Assembly (NCBI GenBank): GCA_951394405.1
Contig: OX596340.1
Span: forward strand, 1,798,001 to 1,862,000
Direction of reading: 5' to 3'
Source: Coprinellus micaceus
Lineage: Eukaryota > Basidiomycota > Agaricomycetes > Agaricales > Psathyrellaceae
DNA: 64,000 nt
The notes under the pieces were generated by a model. It did no database searches, was not told the origin of the DNA, and saw only the letters and a program-made list of their open reading frames with translations. Positions 13,418-24,855 of the stretch are shown here, in pieces. Positions within the stretch are counted from its first letter, which is position 1, and every line of letters starts with the position of its first letter. The translations under genes and the position numbers were made by a program.

Positions 13418-14351
13418 ATGTCTGTTCCTAGAGACGTTCAAGAGTTTCTTGAGGAATATCCAGACCTCGTTGACGACTCTAATCAATCGGACAACCTCCT
13501 GTTCTACCAGAATAAACTGCGCTGCCGACCTGATCGAAAACTCATCGATGAGATTCATGAGGAGTATGGCATGCATACTCTCCCGAAGCGTTCTATAGCT
13601 CGCTCATGACACTTCACTAGCTGGCTTGGGGACTATGCTACCCTCGAATACAAGCATGGCTTCATCCAATGGCTGTGAGTCTTTCCCGAGGATGACCGCC
13701 GTCCTACTTGGGGGTTGACGGAGCGCTGGCCGTTTCATTCCTCCACACAGGTTCCCGATTCGCGAACATGGGATGAACTACCAGTCCCAGCCACTTCAAA
13801 TCCACGAGGCTGACGTTATGAAGGCCGAACCAGAGGTCCTAAAACGCGTCACAACCTCCTACAAGCTCATGCTCGATTTCTACGGCATGCAGCTACTCTC
13901 TGAAGAATCTGGTCTCGTGGGGCGCTCTTCACCCCCTCGCAATTTCGGCAACCGGTATAGGAACCTCGTTAGTGAGTACATTAAATATTAATGACGCTAC
14001 CCCGTCCCTGAAACTCACGCATTCATAGGATCATCGCACAACTACTTACGCATTTCACGGATCCTCAAGTGTTTGTCAGAAATGGGCCTGGAGCACTTCA
14101 ACTCAGGGTTCCTGCTCCATGTGCTTAACGAACAGAGCGAAAACAATGAGCTCAACACACCCGGAATCCGCAGCAGCATGGATCGATGGTGGGCCAACTG
14201 TATTCGGAACGAGGGGGAGAGGCAAGTAATACGTGGTTTACTGCGGAGGGTCCGTGGTGGTGGAGAAGAGGGGTACACCTTTACAAGGAGTGAGTATGAG
14301 AAATACATGCAGGACAAGCTTCAGCAGCGTGAAGTACCCGATAGTCTGTGA
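13418..14351 (+). CDS. OGFr-domain protein
   Basis: Four exons joined in phase: 13418-13563, 13621-13674, 13751-13971 and 14029-14351, all with GT-AG introns of 56-77 nt. The product (about 247 aa) is essentially one opioid growth factor receptor (OGFr) conserved domain. Diagnostic segments are a DEIHEDW-type stretch spanning intron 1, a GFIQWLFPI core spanning intron 2, and SSHNYLRISRILK followed by a hydrophobic helix. In animals OGFr binds Met-enkephalin; fungal members are short single-domain proteins of unknown function, so the family name should not be read as receptor function. The ATG at 13418 is chosen because the domain begins directly after it; an upstream in-frame ATG at 13274 would add low-complexity sequence. 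The gene lies tail-to-tail with the GSKIP-domain gene, 242 bp away. Confidence 0.85.
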
Positions 14352-14593
14352 TTGTAAATAGGAAATGCAATCGATGTCCACGAGTGTCACCATCTAATGT
14401 ACTTTGTATTGTATGAAGCATGGAGCGTTCGGATCTTCTATGCTTCCCGATTCTCCCGTTAATGAGAGGGTTTCTTGCGAAGGCAGCAAGTACAGGCGTT
14501 GGCATCTACAGCGGATGCCTATAGGATGTGAGGCCTTCTGGTCGTACCTCGGAGGGACTCGGCAAGAAACTCCGCGATAATAGCCAAGGACGG

Positions 14594-14996
14594 CTACGCC
14601 AAGCCTCGGAGGGCCTCGAACAGCCGTTCTTGACCCCGTTGCGTGTATAGTGGGCTGACCGATTGGAGGAGCGTCTCAATTGTTTCGTAAACTTGCGAAT
14701 GCCCTGGTGCAGAGCATTGCTTCAGGTACTGGAAGGCATCGGACCTTTTAACATCGACCTAGAATGGATATTCAATAGCCTGCGAAGGGTATTGAATGCG
14801 AAAACATCTGTACCGAGTAGCCTTGGGTAGTGAGAATGATTGTCAGCGTGAGGCCTTCCAGAGTGAGGACCGAAGCTGATGATTGCCGTGGCGTGGAGCC
14901 ACCAAGGTTGTAGGTCTGGATGCCAAACGACTGCTCCCTCAGAGCCCTGTCGAGCTCATCGCGGAAGAAGGTCGCTGGGGAGTTGGGAAGGTACAT
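14594..14996 (-). CDS. GSKIP-domain protein
   Basis: Two exons on the minus strand: 14996-14814 and 14758-14594, joined across a 55-nt GTACAG...CTAG intron in phase. The product is about 115 aa, close to the size of GSKIP-domain proteins. Visible hallmarks are an N-terminal helix (FFRDELDRALREQSFGI), a beta-rich TLEG...LTTQGYSV segment at the intron, and the C-terminal YETIETLLQSVSPLY...RLFEAL helix. GSKIP proteins bind GSK-3 kinase in animals, and the same domain occurs in Clu-type proteins; the role of the short fungal version is unknown. In-frame ATGs further upstream (15056, 15176) are possible starts. The assignment rests on pattern recognition of both halves of the domain. Confidence 0.65.
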
Positions 14997-16060
14997 CGTC
15001 TTCTGCGGGGTGGGGTCTTCGCCCTGCCGAGACACCAGTTGATTAAATATCCTCGCCATGAACTTCATTTTGCGACAGATCGTGTGGAGAATCAGACCCC
15101 TATCGGTCCGGAGTCGAAACCGAGTCCCCAAAATCCCCAGAAACGAGGGTGAAGCGATTTTGCGCTTGAACTGCAACTAACCGGGGAAGCAACAGGGCGA
15201 GGTGGGAGGTGGTTTGTGGGCACAAGAAAGGAAGGAGATCTCGGATAACGGCTTTCTAGATTGAATTGATCAAAACATCTCGATTTTGGAAGTCCGGAAT
15301 GGACCAACTAATACAGATCACGCCTCCCGGTTCGCCCTCCATGCTGGCACCGTAACTGTCTCGGTAGCCTTGCTTTTCGGCTTCAAATGGAAGGAGATAA
15401 GAGTGTAATATCGACCGTTGTGGTAAGGGGGTAAAGCAACTACAAGCACAATAATGTGGATGCGCCTCGAAGGGGCAGGTGTACCGTCTCAGTTGGAACG
15501 GGGTGTGGCGTTTTCGAACCGCTGTGAGCCAGCGAACGCCGAACTGAACTCGTGTCGACGGCTATCTCTCGTCATTCAGGTTTATGAAAACCCGTCCGGG
15601 TACCCTTGATTTTCTCAGCTCGGCCGCCAACGAGGCGACCTTTCGAAACACCGAGAATGCACCACCCGGAGAGGGCGTCAATGACTCGGAGAACCTCCCC
15701 AACCTGGTGATAGGTTAACCGAGAACCCTTCTTGGCGCTATCTTTGCTCGAAAGCAGACGAGCAGCATGTCGACATTGGCTTGCAGTCGGCAGAAACCGT
15801 TAGAACACTCCCCATGGTATCAGGAATGACTGTGAATCCCGGAGGAATAGGATAAGAAAGCGCTTTCTTTCTCAGACAATACTCCATCTAGGCTCTGGAG
15901 AAGTCCCCGGCGCAACTACTTGCCAGCACGGGAGCCACAACGCAACAGTGCGACGCAAAGTAGTACCCTAAAAATCGCTGGTGGATCAGAAGTGCCGTTG
16001 GAAAAGACGTACGAAATTTTCACCTTCAGGCTGGATTGGTCGAGGGCCACCCACTCCTAC
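14997..16060. other. Intergenic stretch with a 16-bp palindrome
   Basis: No supportable gene. A perfect 16-bp palindrome (AAGAAAGCGCTTTCTT) sits at 15854-15869. The rest probably holds upstream sequence of the GSKIP-domain gene and downstream sequence of whatever lies at 16061-16519. Confidence 0.4.
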
Positions 16061-16519
16061 TCACCGATATTTCTCCAATGACAGAGAACTCCAGTGAAGG
16101 CAACTGAATAGCCCTTGTGGGTGGAGAATGACTGTGCTCCATTGAAAGCCTTGAGGAAGCGGTGCCTCATGTTGCTTGATGGAGGCACAGAATCCAACGA
16201 AGACCTCTGTCGAAGAGATGATTATAATTGTTTTCCCGCCGATTTGCTGGGGCGTTCGTCGGAGCCCGACGAACCACCTTGATTCGCCGTGGTGCACATT
16301 CGATTCTGTGAGCTCAGTTGCATACCAGCTGGGAGCCCAGCGGTCCAAAACTGCCATATCCGTCTCGAGAACAGCTTCCAGACTTGGTGATAGGAATTTA
16401 GAAGCCTTTGGAGGCCGTTTGCAATCTACGAGGGATCGACATGGCTCTGTAGGAGGATAGTCGGGAAGATCGACATGAAGTTCACGGTCAAGTTGATGGC
16501 CGTGTATTTCTGACCGCAT
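16061..16519 (-). CDS. Hypothetical ORF, head-to-head with NUDCD1-like gene
   Basis: An uninterrupted 152-codon frame whose ATG is at 16519, about 180 bp from the start of the NUDCD1-like gene on the other strand. A plausible splice donor (CG|GTGAGTAG) follows within the last codons near 16060, so the true gene could continue further left. The translation has no recognisable domain, and another frame over the same bases also looks partly protein-like. It could be a real exon of an unrecognised gene or a chance frame. Confidence 0.22.
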   Translation of the reverse strand: MRSEIHGHQLDRELHVDLPDYPPTEPCRSLVDCKRPPKASKFLSPSLEAVLETDMAVLDRWAPSWYATELTESNVHHGESRWFVGLRRTPQQIGGKTIIIISSTEVFVGFCASIKQHEAPLPQGFQWSTVILHPQGLFSCLHWSSLSLEKYR

Positions 16520-16699
16520 GGTTTGCCACGAATGACGATGACAAACAACAAGGCAAACAGTCCAAGGTCTCGTCTCTCACTTCAACCTCCATCTCAGTTC
16601 AATTCACCTGCCACTTCGCAGGGCCCTTCTGACGCTTTGCTTGATATTGGGTTTGTCTGGCGAACCTCTTCCTTGCGACCCTTGCAAGGCACGACCACG

Positions 16700-18667
16700 A
16701 TGACGGGGTTTGACGCCGATAGGTCCCTTCTGAACGTTGCGTTCGAAGGCTACAAACTGGCGATTATGGACACAGAGGAGGCTGTAAAGCGTTATCAGCT
16801 ACCTTATCATGCAACTCAGGCTACAACCAGCGGAAAAACACCGTTAAGCTTTCAGGAAATGCAAAGCCGCATCACTCACAACCACCTTTCGATCGATGCA
16901 GAAGCGAACCAAGCTGTCTACGTCGATGCCGAATACAGGGTGGTCCTCACGGAGTTCAACGGAGTGTGTTCTTGATTCGGTTATTGGAATTCTTAACTGA
17001 CTATTCACCTGACAAACTAGGAAACCCCGTCATTCAGGATTATCTATGAGATGCCGCAACCTGTTCAGTCAGAGAAGGCCGCAACTATTCACCGGGAATA
17101 TCCCTGCGCGGTATTCATTGGGCCCACTCTAGTCGTCGCTTCTGACGGAGATGGCTCCCTTTACGTCCTCTCTGTTAGAAACGAAGGCTTGTCAGTAGCC
17201 GTCGGGACATATGTTCTCGCAGCCGACGGTCAAACCACGCCTTTCAGGATCCACTATGCAAATCGGACGAGCCCTACCAGTGCAGCCGTAGTTGTGTCTT
17301 CTAAATCGAAAGCTTCGGTCGCCAGTCCAGACTCGAAGGATCACAGAAGCTCGAATCTCTTCGACATTCGCGCAATCAGGATCAACTTCCTGTCCTTTAG
17401 CCCAGCCGCCGCTCCTCGGGAGATGGATATTGTCTGGCATCGCCGAGGCCAAGATGTCCCAATTTTTGGTCGATATGTTGAAAGCCTGGACAGCCATATT
17501 CTACTTGGAAGCGTCCCATATGCTGATCCCAACCTCAGCGACCAAAGCCCGTATGCTCCTTCTCCCGACGAAATTGCGCCAATCCCCAGAACCAACGAAA
17601 ATCTCGACAACACCGACAAATCCGAGTCCCCGGTTAAACCCCCACCACCCTATTCATGGACGCAGACGTCTGATTCTATCACCGTCGCCATTCCTCTTCC
17701 ATCGACCACAACCAAGGATATTATCCGCGTCGCCTTCTCCCCAAAGACTCTGACGGTACATATCGACTATCGCGCTTCGACATCTATCCCGATTCCTCGC
17801 TATTCAGCCAAGGAACTTTGGGACATAATCTCCCCATCTTCGTGCTTTTGGACCTGGGACAGAGAAGCTGAACGGGCGTACGGTGTTTTGACTCTCCACA
17901 TGGAGAAACAGCACGAAGGAACGAGATGGATGCAGCTTTTCTCTGATAAGAACCGTCCTAATCCTGCCGCAGAGAACCCTGACGACGTTCCCGAGACGCT
18001 TGACCCTTCAGAGCTCTACCAAATTCGGGAGTCGTTGGAAAAATACACCTCGGCTCTCGCAGACGGCACGGACGCCAGTGGGCTTGGGCTGGGAGCCGGA
18101 GTGCCCAGCCTCGCGAGCGGAGAAATGGATGATGAAGTGGACGCTTCTGTGGGGAGAGAGGCAGTCGTGACTTGGGTGACCGCTTCGAATGGGTCGACTC
18201 CGAGCTGGTTCAACCCCAAGGAACAGATCCCCATCCAGCTACTGGCGACAGTGCTTCCTGGGATCGTCGAGCAAAACGGTCTATCCCTTGTCGTCAAGAA
18301 CAATCTGGATGGCCTCGTGTTTGGCCTGGAATCGCCCTCAGACGACGAAATGCTGTCTTGGATTCATTCTTCGACGTACCCGGCCGTCGCATTCGTCCTG
18401 GCGTCAAAGCGCGACACCCGCTTTACGTACCTCGTACCCTCAAAAGCTATTCTCGCGTTCGAGAGCGGTCGCACCAACCGAGGTGGAAACCTTTATGTCT
18501 ACCGTCCATCGGCCAATAAGGATAAATGGGCAAAACAGAGCATCCTGAAGGTCGACGATGGGGAACGTGGTTCTCTCATCGGTGCTGGGGCTATCTCTGG
18601 AAAGAACGGGGAGCTGGTGGTGGTTTGCTTACTGGAAGGCGAACTAGTGACGATCAAAGGGATATGA
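16700..18667 (+). CDS. NUDCD1-like CS-domain protein
   Basis: Two exons: 16700-16963 and 17021-18667, with a 57-nt GT-AG intron in phase 0; the product is about 636 aa. It starts with an MTGFDADRSLLN-type segment and then a beta-propeller-like N-terminal half (FIGPTLVVASDGDGSLYVLS). A CS (CHORD/Sgt1, p23-like) domain begins near residue 296 (PPYSWTQTSDSITV) and is followed by a second mostly beta region ending in a GELVVVCLLEGELVTI segment. This order and length match the NUDCD1/CML66 family; animal NUDCD1 (583 aa) acts as an Hsp90 co-chaperone. The ATG at 16700 gives the family-like N-terminus; an in-frame ATG at 16523 would add 59 low-complexity residues. The gene is tail-to-tail with the PP2C gene, 306 bp apart. 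Confidence 0.85.
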
Positions 18668-18973
18668 CCATTGGGACGGCGTGGAATGAGACCGTCATAA
18701 AGTTTACTATTGTACACTATAAAGCCCAAATGAGAATGTATACGATACAGAAAGTCCGTAAAGTCTTCGCAACAATGGTGAATGATTTGGGTACACATGT
18801 ACGTGGGGGAATTGCTGGGTAGGAAGAGACAGAAAACATGAGACTAGAAGGGATATCGGTAACAAACGGGGATGGCTACACTATAGCAATAGATAGGTCG
18901 AGCAGAGAATCAGGAGGAACGGAATCGAAACGAATACAGGCGCGAAGTGCGCGTGAAGTAGAAGCCTGCGCAG

Positions 18974-21054
18974 TCAGTTCTTCAGCGGGTCCTCGCTTTT
19001 ATCCGACAACCCCTCAGCTTTCACAACTGGGTCAGGCGACTCGCCGGCGGGTAAGGTCTCGAGCTGCTTCACAGGGACAGCCACAGAACTTGAATCGCCA
19101 TTAGGGAGAGAGTTGGGAGGTGGAGGGGCCTCGCCCTGCAGCTTCGACTCTGATGAGTCGGCCATCAAAGCGTCGCCGTCCTCATCCACATCGTCCCCGT
19201 TGATGTTCTTCTCGAACTCCTCCAACTGAGCCTTCAAGTTCCCAGTGGCGTCAACACCTTCCTCTCCCCGAGCTGGGGCACCCAATCCAAGAGTCTCCGT
19301 GAAGAACGACCTGCCGCTCCCGACCTCCTCCTCGCTCTCCTCTTCGTCGCTATCGTCGTTTCCAAACATAAGCGATCCGCCGGACATAATTCCACCTCCT
19401 GGTCTGAAAGAAATCCCGCCGCCGAGAGTCGAGACAGTCAAGCCGTACCGCCGAAGGAAATCGTCATTTTGAAGGACCGAGCTGGCGTCGCTGACGCCAT
19501 GAGGATGCTGCCGTTCGCGTGCTGCAAGAGCTTCTTGACGTGCCCGGAAGGTGGCGAGTCGGCTCGCAGCGTAGAGCTGGGGTGGTTGGCTGGGGGTATC
19601 GTAGCCGTACTTCGATTCAACGCGGTCCTTTATCCATGAGTACCACTCCTCCTTCGTCCGGCCGTGGGGAAGAGCAACAATGAGCACAGTCATGTTGTCG
19701 CACCCAATGCCAGCTCCGGAAGAGGTATCGGGAGCCAAGCAGTGATCGCACATCGCTTCAGCAATCTCTTCAAGAGGTTTGCCCTCAGCTACCTGATACC
19801 GCACAAAGTCAACAACCTGTTGCGAGCTCAGGCAGTCCCAGATACCTAGTAGGCGCTTAATAGAACATCAATGGGCAAGGAACTTGGGACTCACCGTCGC
19901 AAGCAATGACCAAGAACTCATCCTCTTCAGTGATTTCGTGGCAAGTAACGTCGGGATCAGCGGTGATGATTTGGCGCTCAGGGGGGAGGGCGTAGTTCTT
20001 CTTGAACTCGAAGTCGCCAAGGGCTCGGGAGAGAGCGAGGTTACCTTTGACAACGTTAACCTTACTACAGGGTAAGTGAGGAAACGACGCACCATTCACA
20101 CGACCATACTCAATGTAGCCTCCCGCTCCAGAGATTCGCGCCCTCTCGGCTATAGTGGGATTAAATTAGTGGAGAATCGCTCCATGGTCTGGACGTGACC
20201 CACTCTCGCTCGTGGGCTTGTGGTCGAAGCTCAGGGGCTTCACTTCGCCCTTGATCCCCATGACCGACCTGGAGTCACCAGCGTTGGCCTGTCCATCATA
20301 TGAATACCAATGTGCATCAAAGGTTATGCGAGGTGCTTACCACATAAATCTTGCCATCCTTCGTGACAAGGGCCGCAACAGCGGTGCAACCAGAGGGATC
20401 GCGGGAAGAGGAAGGATCTAAGGGATGGGGTAGATGGTTTAATCACTGTGCTTTTACTCGTAGCAGCCAGTCGACGTACTTGCGAGGAGATCCTCATCTG
20501 TTCCGAGGAACGCTCGCTTCATAGCCCGCTCGTAGTTGCCCTCTTTGTACGATTCCTCCGTAACAAGTCGTTTGTGGACGTTCTGTCCCGCAAATCTGGC
20601 AACAGATGACCCTACACATGGAAGGTTGAGTACACGGGAGAAAGGAGGCGATTTTAGGGGGGCGGGCACCGACCTCCATGACCATCATATACTGCGAAGA
20701 ATGCGTTGGAGTCGGCGTCGGATTTTCCTTGGTCGAGGTTCGGAACGGTAGCGTGGGCGTCCTCCATCGCTATTAGCCAGTAGTCGTGTTAGGTTCGAGG
20801 GATCCATCACACGATTCGTGAAGGAGTGCGCGTACTGATTCTCCATCCTTGCATCTCAGAGATTGCATAGTAAAATCGTGAGTTTCCGCCACTCTCCGAA
20901 ATTTTCTTCGTAGCTAGACACCACCAGAATCAGCCCTGGTATCTTCTAGAGCGATACAAACGCACCTGGGGATGAGAGGGTTTGACCCTATCGAGGCGAT
21001 CTTTGGTTGAGCGGGACACTGTTATATTTTTTCATAGAAAAGATAACGGACCAT
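18974..21054 (-). CDS. PP2C-type Ser/Thr phosphatase, Ptc2/Ptc3-like
   Basis: A Mg/Mn-dependent phosphatase that in fungi dampens stress-MAPK and DNA-checkpoint kinases. Ten exons splice in phase to 523 aa: 21054-21052, 20987-20966, 20913-20836, 20769-20674, 20611-20480, 20417-20341, 20288-20204, 20149-20093, 20044-19895 and 19845-18974. All PP2C hallmarks are present: GWRITMEDAH, the metal-binding FFAVYDGHGG, DPSGCTAV, NAGDSR, LALSRALGDFEFK, the second metal site ACDGIWDCLSSQ, and GIGCDNMTVLIV. A long acidic, disordered tail follows the catalytic core, as in Ptc2/3. The start is unusual: MGQTLSSP is encoded with ATG alone in exon 1 and GGT (Gly2, a potential N-myristoylation site) at the head of exon 2. 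Without that intron, a TAG lies directly before the GGT codon. Confidence 0.88.
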
Positions 21055-21469
21055 ATTAAAGGATCTGAACGATGGTTCCGATTGTGTTCCCGGGTTGCTT
21101 TTGTCGCCCGGCGGTCGACAGAGAGCCTTCTACACGGAAGAGAGTGGGGATGAGGGCAATGAGTTCTGGTCGTGTGGTGTGCGCGGTCAACCCTTCGCCC
21201 GCAGATGCACAGCTCTCGTTCACAAGCTGCAGCACAACACGGCCAAATACAGCCTCGCTGCTTCCACTCCAACTTGAACACTTTCAGCCATTTCAACGCC
21301 ACAAACCATGGACATAAGGTGGTACAGTCGTGTCGGAGATACTCATACATGGTAAAGTGGAGAAACGAGAACAAGAAGCCAGGATAACGTCAAACTACCC
21401 TATCAGGTAACAGCAAATCTTCATTTCCTTCATATGTGGCTTTGACTCATGCTAGTGCGTCACTCCCCA
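21055..21469. other. Intergenic: PP2C upstream region and transporter 3' flank
   Basis: About 415 bp between the PP2C start and the transporter stop, both on the minus strand. Small frames on both strands look accidental. No clear TATA box or other element was recognised. Confidence 0.4.
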
Positions 21470-24400
21470 TCACGCTGGCGTCGTTGACTCTGCCACTCGC
21501 TTGGCCCGGACGTTCTTCAAGAGCTGGTCGCTGTACTGCCTGGGGTTGGGCTGGCTGAATATCTCGCCTATCTCTTCCAGGGTGAAGCCTTTGGTCTCAA
21601 CCACGAAGAAGTAGATGACCAGGACCTCGAATGCATCCCAGACGGTGAAGATAATGTAAACTGTGCGGGTACGTGAGTGGCCTTGGAGTGATTAATGCAT
21701 AAAAAGGAAGTAATAGTACCTTTCCAGGTGATTTTTTCGAGCGCGATGGGCAGGGCGAACGTGTTGATCAAGGACGCGGCTTGCACAACTACACCCAAGA
21801 ATGCGAGGCCTTTCGCCCGGGCATCGTACCCAAGCACCTCGGCAGGGTAGAGTGCTTGCCTAGAGGGGATCTCTTGAGCCCCACAAGGACTTTACTCGGG
21901 CCTAGAGTGCACTCACATAGGGGTCCAACCAAACGAGAATATGACCATGAACAGATAAATGAATGTCACCCCGGCATTGGCGCGAGCCGTATTACCCTGC
22001 GAGCTCAGCAGACCGCTGACCAATATCAGGATGACGGTAATGGCGGTAGTGGAGGTGAGGAGAATTCGCCGTCTGCCAAATCTGTCGACTATGAACGAGC
22101 CGGAAAGCGCTCCAATGCTGTGTGATATGTGGTGAGCAGACAGGAGCCAGGTAGAGAGGAACACACGTACTAGGACGTGACACTATTCACAAAATTCAAG
22201 GTCAACCTCTTCTCCTGCGGGATTCCGGCTTGCCCAAGGAGGATGGGCAAGAAGTACGTGATGAGTCCGTTCCCACTGAGCTGTCCAAACACACCTGTTC
22301 GCGACCGCTATCAACGTAGGGCTCTCAGTACTGTGGAAGGGAGAAACAAACCAATGAGGATGCACATATACGCGCTATACCTATTCGCCCTCGTCCTAAA
22401 CAACGGCCGGAAGTCCCACCACCGCTTATCTGCGCCGTCGATCTCAATCTTCTCGATGATTTCCTCCATCTCGACATCAACCAAGGGCGAGTTGGGGTCC
22501 CGAGTCCTGCTGTGCATGTTCGCGAGAACTTGCCTCGCCTGGTCGGTCTTCCCCACACTGTAGAGCCATCGGGGACTGAGGAATGTCAGCCAACGGGCGC
22601 AGAGGGAAGAATCAGGGGACGTACGACTCGGGGCAGAGGAAAATAAAGAGAACATTGACTCCCGCAGGGACACACTAGTTCAAGCCGTCGGAACGGTTCA
22701 GGTTCAGCTGGGGAAACTTTCAGGAGTAATGAAAAACATAACACAGACCTGGATATACAACGGTAACCTCCAAGACAATTCGTTATCCCACTTTTCAGTC
22801 GCCACCATCATCCCTGTTGCACTCATCTGGCCGATGTAGTAGCTGTATCACAAACAAGTATCCCAAGAATTAGCGAATGCGAACCCAAGCGCCATGGCTA
22901 CCACAGGACAGAAGACTTATGGCAGCCCAATCCACAAAAGGCTTAGCCCAGGCTACCCCACAAGAAGGTTAATCCCTATGATGACCCTGTGGCGACGCCC
23001 TGGTTCCCGAAGGAACTTCCACCTCGGAGGGAGTGTGTGAAAGAAGAGTGTGGCGTTATGCCTGAGGCGCAGCGTGTTGAGCATAGGCGCCAATCAGGTG
23101 CCGTAGTATTAACCAAAGCAACGCCCTGCAACACCGCGGCGCCGCAATACAACCCAATCCAAAGAAGTCAAAGTCGAGTGAAAGGGCGAAACAGTAACGT
23201 TGAAGGAGGTACTCACAATGAATTCAAGAAGCCCAAATAGGCGCCACGCTGATGCGCCGGGGCCATTTCAGCCATGTACGACTTTGCGGAAGCGCCTGCG
23301 CACGCCGCGCCGAAGCCTGCAACACCAACAGCGGGTTAGTGCCGTAATCGCTTATCACAAGAGGGCTCGCGCTGCTCGCGCGCGGGTTACAGAACGAGAA
23401 GGTGCGCATATCACAAAAGGGAATCAAGGATGTCGCGTGTCACACAAAAGGAAGTAAAGCGTATCACAGAAGGAATGCGGTACGCATGGGACATGAATTA
23501 CGGGTCGTGTGAGCCCCCCGACTGGTCGCCCGACCCATTCGCAGCAAGCTTGAGAGCGCACGCAGAGGAGGTGGACTGGGATAGACAAGAACAGAAAGGG
23601 GAGCGTACCTGTGAGGAAGCGACCACCGAGAAACATGTCTTTATTGGTTGCATTGGCGGTGATAACCGCACCGACTCTGCAATGTAAATATGGAGTTAGT
23701 CGAGAATTTAGCTTGAAAATGATAAAGTCATACACTAAAGCTGCGTTCCCGAAGAACATGGAGAAACGGCGCCCGAAGCGGTCAGGGAGGTACGCTGATG
23801 CAGGCGTGATTAGGGGTAATGCGCAACTGGTGAGAAGGACGTACATGCAGGTATCATCCCACTAGTTACATAGCATCAGTATCTCGCCAACAGTCGGAAG
23901 CAGAGTGGGTACGTACCATAGGGACCCGCTGCAAACATACGAAACTATTCAGTCAAGCTGGCGAGTCGTAGGATCAGAGCAACTGCGTACGCACACAGTG
24001 AAGATACCAAACACGAGGCTGTTATCCGGAGATACGCGGTGCGCATCAACAGTTGGAGGAATTAAGGCGTCAGAGTGTCAAAGCAACTTCGATTTCTCAA
24101 GGTGTAGATAGAAACGGACCTGGTCTTCTTCCCGACACCGGTCATACCGAAATAGTCCTGGTACTGGAGCATGCTATTGATACCTCCCATGACCTAAACC
24201 ACGTCGCGGCGTCGGACCGCGATTTGAAGGCGCCGTTGAACGCAAGTGGATTCATTCCGGATTAGATTCGAAGTTCCAACGTTGAAGGTGAAAACAGATG
24301 CATGGATGGATCATCGCCACGACGATAGGTAAGTGAAGGTTAAACGCAATGAAGTCGCAATTGATATGAACGCACCGTGCTATCGAAACCGCTGTCGCCT

Positions 24401-24855
24401 GAGCAGCAGCACACTACCAAGGTCACCAAATAAAGCTATGCGTCATCGAATGGGTTCGATTCGGATTCCGGAATGCGTGCGGCGCGGCGCGGTGGAATTG
24501 GAACAGGGTAGAACAGCAAAGAACATAAGACGATAAATTGTAATCAGCGTCTTGAATCAAGATAGAACCTGGAGAAGAAAGGTAAAGGCAGATAGAGTCG
24601 CAACTTTGTCAGACCATATGCACTAACCTGAATAGCAGGCCATCCCCAAGGTTTCGGTCCCGGATCGACTTTTAGGGCATCCTGCAAGGCCGCATATCGT
24701 TCTTCAGGTGATTTCGGGGCGTGAGCAAGCGGAGCACCGCCAGATCTTTTGGTGTGAAGCTTTTCGCCATTGGCGCTTTCTCCGCTATCCTTTCGAATGG
24801 AATCGCGGGTGGAATCCCCGACGACGTCTGGGCTTGTGGAGGCGGCGTTTGCCAT
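21470..24855 (-). CDS. MFS sugar transporter (lactose permease/hexose type)
   Basis: A multi-exon plasma-membrane sugar/H+ symporter of the MFS sugar porter family. The N-terminus ([13 protein letters not shown] at 24855) is a hydrophilic tail. Successive short exons then give [37 protein letters not shown] (first D-R-F-G-R-R signature), [30 protein letters not shown] (the E...RG motif) and [11 protein letters not shown]. The central PESSPRWLYS motif and a cytoplasmic loop rich in E and K follow, then [14 protein letters not shown] (second signature), a [19 protein letters not shown] helix, and an ending in [17 protein letters not shown]. The stop is at 21470-21472. Some small exons in the 23.6-24.6 kb part were placed by homology to the family and need transcript support. 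Two introns are much longer than usual: 23317-23608 and 22853-23216. The substrate cannot be told from sequence. Confidence 0.85.
22932..23473 (-). repeat. Short dispersed repeat inside two transporter introns
   Basis: A motif that reads roughly CCTTYTTGTGATAYGC on the gene's sense strand occurs at least six times, only in the two oversized introns. Plus-strand copies of the type TATCACAAAAGG lie near 23353, 23409, 23438 and 23462. Shorter CCACAAAAGG/CCCACAAGAAGG forms lie at 22932 and 22957. They look like degenerate minisatellite units that lengthened both introns. Confidence 0.5.

Noticed and set aside
13607..13609. In-frame TGA in the OGFr gene suggesting a pseudogene
   Set aside because: It lies within a GT-AG intron (13564-13620) whose removal joins the domain in phase.
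20987..20991. Apparent loss of the PP2C start codon (TAG directly before the GGT codon)
   Set aside because: An in-phase intron immediately after an upstream ATG (21054-21052) explains the sequence without a mutation.
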